Of a stretch of DNA of 42,877 bases, positions 39,356 to 42,877 are shown one piece after another (within the stretch, counting starts at the first letter, position 1; the number at the start of each line of letters is the position of its first letter). The position numbers and the translations under genes were made by a program. The DNA is taken from the NCBI GenBank assembly GCA_913057685.1, contig CAJXOA010000017.1:1-42877 (forward strand), read 5' to 3'. The notes under the pieces were generated by a model. That model had not been told where the DNA came from and made no database searches. It saw only the letters and a program-made list of their open reading frames with translations. Source of the DNA: an uncultured Trueperaceae bacterium. Its GTDB lineage: Bacteria; Deinococcota; Deinococci; Deinococcales; Trueperaceae.

Positions 39356-41077
39356 TCAGGCCCTCCCCTCGTCGTCGCGTTCGTCCTGGTGTTCGTCCTG
39401 GCGTTCGTCCCCGCGCGCGTCGCCCGCTGCGCCGTCCGCGTCCTCGGGGTCGGGTCCGGACGCGGCACCCTCCGGTACGCCCTCGGGGGCGCCCTCGGAA
39501 CCGTCCTCGTGGAAGGCGGGGTCGCCCGCGCTGCCGTAGCGTTGGACGTCGCGGGGTTTCGACCCCCGCTCGAGGAGCGGGTGCGCGCCGGGTCCGTCCT
39601 CGTCCAGCAGCGCCCGCGGGAGCGGGTCGCCCTGCGCGCTCGGGTGGTCGGAGGCGTAGTCGTAGCGCCCCACCGCGGTCGACGCCGCGTCCCCTGCGTC
39701 CCCTGCGCCCCCCGCGTCCGCCGCCCCGCCGGGACGGTTCAGGTCGGGGTTGGAGAGCCAGGCGTCCTGCGCGCGTTCCTCGTCGCTGGGTTCCGCCGTG
39801 CGTTCGCGCAGCAGCCACGCCCAACTGAACTCCGCGCGGCTCATGATCCCCTCGGGGCGGAGCGCCATGATGGTGATCAACAACACCGCGAGCAGGATGC
39901 GGCGCATCCCGAACGCCTGGAAGGTGCCGTCGAACGGCGCCCAGTTCGGGGCGAGGAGGGCGACGGCCAGGACGACCGCGCCGATCGCCGCGAGGATCAC
40001 CGTGAGGGGGTGCCAGACCGGCCGGAGGCGGGTGCGGCGACGGAACCAGGCGCCGCCCAGCCCCGCGGCGAGGACCAACGCCCCCACCAGCGCGAACCAG
40101 GTCTCGAGCGGGTACGTCTGCTCCAGCGGGTCGCCGTACTGCTGGACGAACACGACGACCGCGGTGCCCATCAGCACGCCGGTGTACGACCCCGTCCCCC
40201 CGACGCTGATCGCGACGAGGAAGAAGAAGGTGAGGAAGAACAAGAAGAAGTCCAGGCGGGCGGCGGAGAGGTACGACACCCACAAACCGCCGGCGATGCC
40301 GGCGAAGAAGGCGCTGATGGCGAACGCCATCACCTTGTGGCGGGCCAACGCCACGCCCATCGCCTCCGCGGCGATCTCGTCCTCGCGGATCGCCTGCAGC
40401 GCCCGCCCGTGACTGGAGAACTTCAGTTTCGTCAGGACGAACAGGGTGATCCCGAGCAGCGCGAACGTCCACCCGAGCGACTTGCCGAACTCGCTGGGGA
40501 CGCCGGCGTACCCGAGCGCGCCGTTCGTGAACGGCGCGAACAGGCTGGTGGAGGCGGTGAGGCGGATGATCTCCCCGAACCCGAACGTGACGATCGCCAG
40601 GTAGTCGCCCTTGAGGCGGAGGCTGGGGATGCCGACGATCAGGCCGAACACCATCGCCACCAGCCCCCCGACCAGCAGCGCGACGAGGAACCGCACCCAG
40701 AGGGTGCCGGGGGTCGTGAGCGCCTGGAGGCCGAGGGCGGCGAACGCCCCCTCCACCGACAACCCCAGGGTGAACGGCGTCATGGCGCTGCGCGCGCTGG
40801 AGGAGATCTGCTGGCGGGCGGAGTCGGGCAGGATCAACAGGGCGGTGACGTACCCGCCGATCAGCATGAAGCCGTGGTGCCCGAGCGAGAGGATGCCGGT
40901 CGTGCCGTTGACGAGGTTGAGCGACAACGCCGCGATCCCCCAGATCGCGAACAGGGCGAGGGTGTCGTTCAGCTTCGCGCCGCCCACCCCCTGCGCCCAG
41001 GCGAGGAGCAGCCCGACGATCGCGACGACGCCGAGGGTCAACAGGGTGTTGCGGGCGATGGGCCGTTCGCCGGGCAT
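39356..41077 (-). CDS. livM: Branched-chain amino acid ABC transporter permease LivM with long acidic tail
   Basis: The 573-residue protein has about ten membrane helices and the LivM blocks LNLVNGTTGILSLGHHGFML, LRLKGDYLAIVTFGFGEI and the EAA-like region ALQAIREDEIAAEAMGV. Residues from about 440 onward (after RPEGIMSR) form an unusual hydrophilic tail of some 130 residues, rich in Asp, Glu, Gly and Ala. It ends in repeated DERQDEHQDERDDE encoded by short tandem repeats. The tail has no recognisable domain and is predicted to be cytoplasmic and disordered. The ATG overlaps the livH stop by one base. The long open frame upstream is a shadow of livH. Confidence 0.92.
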   Translation of the reverse strand: MPGERPIARNTLLTLGVVAIVGLLLAWAQGVGGAKLNDTLALFAIWGIAALSLNLVNGTTGILSLGHHGFMLIGGYVTALLILPDSARQQISSSARSAMTPFTLGLSVEGAFAALGLQALTTPGTLWVRFLVALLVGGLVAMVFGLIVGIPSLRLKGDYLAIVTFGFGEIIRLTASTSLFAPFTNGALGYAGVPSEFGKSLGWTFALLGITLFVLTKLKFSSHGRALQAIREDEIAAEAMGVALARHKVMAFAISAFFAGIAGGLWVSYLSAARLDFFLFFLTFFFLVAISVGGTGSYTGVLMGTAVVVFVQQYGDPLEQTYPLETWFALVGALVLAAGLGGAWFRRRTRLRPVWHPLTVILAAIGAVVLAVALLAPNWAPFDGTFQAFGMRRILLAVLLITIMALRPEGIMSRAEFSWAWLLRERTAEPSDEERAQDAWLSNPDLNRPGGAADAGGAGDAGDAASTAVGRYDYASDHPSAQGDPLPRALLDEDGPGAHPLLERGSKPRDVQRYGSAGDPAFHEDGSEGAPEGVPEGAASGPDPEDADGAAGDARGDERQDEHQDERDDEGRA

Positions 41078-42282
41078 CACACCTTCTCCGACAGGTCCTC
41101 CCCGACGATGCCGGAGGGACGGATCAGCAGCACGACGATCAACAGCGCGAAGGCGAAGGTGTCCTTGTACTCCGTCAGGCCGGGGAAGTCCCCGGTGCGG
41201 GGGAAGAGGGCGGTGACGAAGTTCTCCAGGAAGCCCAGCAGCACCCCGCCGATCACCGCGCCGGGCAGGCTCCCGATCCCCCCGATGACCGCGGCGGCGA
41301 ACGCCTTGATGCCGGGCAGGATGCCGAGGACGGCGGGTTGGTTGAGGCTCCCGAAGTTCAGGCCCCACAGCACGCCGCCGGCGGCGGCGAGCATGGAGCC
41401 CAGCAGGAAGGTCGTGGCGATGACGCGGTTGACGTTGACGCCCATCATCTGCGCGGTTTCCGCGTCCTGGGCGCTGGCGCGCATCGCTTTGCCGAGGCGG
41501 GTGCGGGTGACGAACAGCGTCAGGGCCGCCACCAGGATGGCGGTGACGATCGGGATGAGGAACACCAGGCGGCTGGTGTAGACCGTGCCCGCCGCGACGT
41601 CGAACTGCAGGAACTCCGTCCAGGAGGTCCCGGGGCGGTAGGGGGTCTGGTTGCGGGTGAAGAGGATCAGGCCGGTGTTCTGCAGCAGGAACGACACCGC
41701 GATGGCGGTGATCAGGAGGCTGATGCGCGGCGCGCCGCGGAGGGGCCGGTACGCCACCCGGTCGATGACGACGCCCAGCACGCCGGTCGTGAGCATCGCC
41801 AGCAGCATCGCCGCCAACCAGTTCAGGCCCGACGTGCTCAGGACCGCCGCGAAGGCGACGAACGCCACCCCACCGCCGGCCAGCACGAGCGGGTCGCGCA
41901 TGGAGCCGCGCCACAGGTTGAGCACGAACGTCACGCCCCACGCGAGCAGGGCCGACCACAGCAGCGCCCAGGGGAGCGCGAACGGCGCGAGGGTGAACAG
42001 GAAGTAGCTGGTGAAGGCGCCCACCATGAACACCTCGCCGTGCGCGAAGTTGATGAGGCGGATGATGCCGTACACCATCGTGTAGCCCAACGCGATCAGC
42101 GCGTAGAGGCTGCCGAGCTGCATGGCTTGCAGCGCCGCGCCGAGGAAGAACGCCAGATCGCGTTCGCCGGCGACGGCGACGAGGTAATAGATGCGAACGA
42201 AGATAAGGGCGGGGATGCCGAGACCGAGGATCCATCCCCATGGGATCCGGCGCGCGGCCGCGCGGGTCGTGACGAGGGACAC
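41077..42282 (-). CDS. livH: Branched-chain amino acid ABC transporter permease LivH
   Basis: The 401-residue permease has the LivH signature [34 protein letters not shown] split over helices 1-2. It also shows [20 protein letters not shown], the EAA-like [16 protein letters not shown] and the C-terminal [16 protein letters not shown] 42282 is chosen: AGGAG (complement of 42287-42291) precedes it by 5 nt and the residues before it in the open frame are shadow. It carries an extra helix near the N-terminus and inserts between helices, making it longer than the usual 290-310 residues. A periplasmic binding protein gene would be expected next upstream but the window switches to foreign sequence. 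Confidence 0.9.
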   Translation of the reverse strand: MSLVTTRAAARRIPWGWILGLGIPALIFVRIYYLVAVAGERDLAFFLGAALQAMQLGSLYALIALGYTMVYGIIRLINFAHGEVFMVGAFTSYFLFTLAPFALPWALLWSALLAWGVTFVLNLWRGSMRDPLVLAGGGVAFVAFAAVLSTSGLNWLAAMLLAMLTTGVLGVVIDRVAYRPLRGAPRISLLITAIAVSFLLQNTGLILFTRNQTPYRPGTSWTEFLQFDVAAGTVYTSRLVFLIPIVTAILVAALTLFVTRTRLGKAMRASAQDAETAQMMGVNVNRVIATTFLLGSMLAAAGGVLWGLNFGSLNQPAVLGILPGIKAFAAAVIGGIGSLPGAVIGGVLLGFLENFVTALFPRTGDFPGLTEYKDTFAFALLIVVLLIRPSGIVGEDLSEKV

Positions 42283-42332
42283 GGGAGCTCCTATGCGGCG
42301 ATGCAGGGGGGCGCGGGGGGCTTCGGGCGGGC

Positions 42333-42356
42333 GGGGGGACGGCGGGCCGTCCCCCC
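42333..42356. terminator. Hairpin upstream of livH, last host-like sequence
   Basis: GGGGGGACGGC (42333-42343) and GCCGTCCCCCC (42346-42356) are perfect 11-bp arms with a 2-nt gap. Its place resembles the stem-loop between binding-protein and permease genes at 23839-23877, so a binding-protein gene probably lay beyond it originally. Sequence style changes immediately after. Confidence 0.55.
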
Positions 42357-42463
42357 ACGCCGCGGCGCGGGCGCGCGGGCGGAAGGGCGGGCGAAAGTTC
42401 GCGCTCACCAAGGCCCAAGTCCGGTTGGCCGCCGCGGCGATGAGGGACCGGGACACCAGCGTG
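42357..42463 (+). pseudogene. C-terminal fragment of a serine recombinase (resolvase)
   Basis: The translation [16 protein letters not shown] followed by [19 protein letters not shown] matches the region just before and into the C-terminal helix-turn-helix of proteobacterial serine recombinases. There it normally continues with SELCRELGV-type residues. Here, after DTSV, the frame changes without a break into GAPDH sequence. The catalytic N-terminal domain is absent. The left boundary is placed where the livH-side hairpin ends and is approximate. Confidence 0.6.
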
Positions 42464-42706
42464 GAGGAGGTGAACGCGCTGCTCAAGACCGCCGCCGAGG
42501 GGCCGTTGCAGGGTATCCTCGGCTATGAGGAGCGGCCGCTGGTCAGCGCGGATTACACCAATGACACGCGCTCGGGGATTGTCGATGCGCCCTCGACCAT
42601 GGTGGTGAACGGCACGCAGGTGAAGCTTTACGTCTGGTATGACAACGAGATGGGCTATGCCCACCGGCTGGTCGACGTGGCGCTGATGCTGGGCGCGGCC
42701 CCATGA
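42464..42706 (+). pseudogene. C-terminal fragment of an arsenic-operon glyceraldehyde-3-phosphate dehydrogenase
   Basis: Eighty residues match the C-terminal end of the GAPDH partner of Ars[21 protein letters not shown], the [19 protein letters not shown] block and [11 protein letters not shown]. In arsenate resistance this enzyme makes 1-arseno-3-phosphoglycerate, which ArsJ exports. The NAD-binding domain and the catalytic cysteine are missing, so this copy is inactive as seen. It is joined in frame to the recombinase fragment. Its stop overlaps the arsJ ATG. Base and codon use (tat, gat, ttt codons) differs from the rest of the window. Confidence 0.75.
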
Positions 42707-42877
42707 GCGATACCGCGCGGCCCGAGGGGTTCGCGGCCTATGTCGCAGTAACGGCGGCCTATTGGGCCTTCATGCTGACCGATGGCGCGCTGCGCATGTT
42801 GGTCTTGCTGCATTTTCATACGCTGGGGTTTTCCCCGGTGCAGTTGGCCTACCTGTTTCTTCTATATGAACTTGCCG
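42703..42877 (+). CDS. arsJ: Organoarsenical efflux MFS permease ArsJ (3' truncated by window end)
   Basis: The first 58 residues are visible and read through the window end. The segment [20 protein letters not shown] followed by [19 protein letters not shown] is the conserved start of ArsJ, the major-facilitator permease that exports 1-arseno-3-phosphoglycerate. The ATG overlaps the GAPDH-fragment stop (ATGA), as expected for a native gapdh-arsJ pair. Lower GC at third positions than the host genes supports an origin in another genome, probably an alphaproteobacterium. It cannot be decided here whether it is a real transferred gene or a misassembly. Confidence 0.85.
   Translation, partial: MSDTARPEGFAAYVAVTAAYWAFMLTDGALRMLVLLHFHTLGFSPVQLAYLFLLYELA

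Noticed and set aside
41078-42664. Upstream extension of the livM frame to over 1100 residues
   Set aside because: It is an out-of-frame reading of livH and crosses the foreign junction; LivM begins normally at ATG 41077.
1-42877. tRNA, rRNA or insertion-sequence genes
   Set aside because: No cloverleaf-like or rRNA-like stretch was recognised and there is no complete transposase; only the short recombinase fragment at the right end hints at mobility.

Overview
This is a very GC-rich bacterial window with tightly packed genes, many GTG/TTG starts and stop/start overlaps of the ATGA/GTGA type. Three genes carry a TANNNT -10-like hexamer exactly 6 nt before ATG, the arrangement expected for leaderless mRNAs. 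With the mix of LacI/TRAP/GH31/Liv genes this suggests a Deinococcota (Trueperaceae-like) chromosome, but no rRNA or marker gene is present and the assignment is only moderate.

Layout: (1) 1-7738: a 5'-truncated saccharopine-dehydrogenase-like enzyme, an SDR, NADP glutamate dehydrogenase (minus strand), a B12-binding radical SAM protein, and an unknown protein coupled to a WYL regulator. (2) 7746-18841: a hexuronate locus. A TRAP transporter (fused DctQM plus DctP) diverges from a seven-gene coupled operon: LacI regulator, UxaE epimerase, small ECF-S-like membrane protein, SDR, LarA-family enzyme, a phosphoribosyltransferase-gluconokinase fusion, and uronate isomerase UxaC. (3) 18902-25169: a minus-strand alpha-glucoside operon (binding protein, two permeases, GH31 glucosidase). 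(4) 25379-27385: a secreted nuclease lipoprotein. (5) 27457-36570: an accessory-looking catabolic cluster (Dpp-type binding protein and permeases; divergently GntR, creatininase-family, ketopantoate-reductase-like, SDR, M20 peptidase, RraA-like). It is bracketed by the nuclease gene and a broken copy of the same gene sharing a 127-bp identical direct repeat. (6) 37043-37738: a 1-Cys peroxiredoxin behind a CsoR-like operator. (7) 37826-42282: livF, livG, livM, livH on the minus strand. (8) 42357-42877: foreign sequence: a serine-recombinase C-terminal fragment joined in frame to the C-terminal end of an arsenic-type GAPDH, followed by the start of arsJ. This is either a transferred arsenic island or an assembly chimera.

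The most interesting system is the hexuronate operon. It encodes isomerase (UxaC), tagaturonate/fructuronate epimerase (UxaE), a probable fructuronate reductase (SDR), a LarA-family nickel-pincer enzyme and a gluconokinase, but no mannonate dehydratase, altronate dehydratase, KDG kinase or KDPG aldolase. Read together, the genes suggest hexuronate -> fructuronate -> mannonate -> gluconate (C2 epimerisation by the LarA homologue) -> 6-phosphogluconate. This would bypass 2-keto-3-deoxygluconate. The phosphoribosyltransferase domain fused to the kinase is unexplained.
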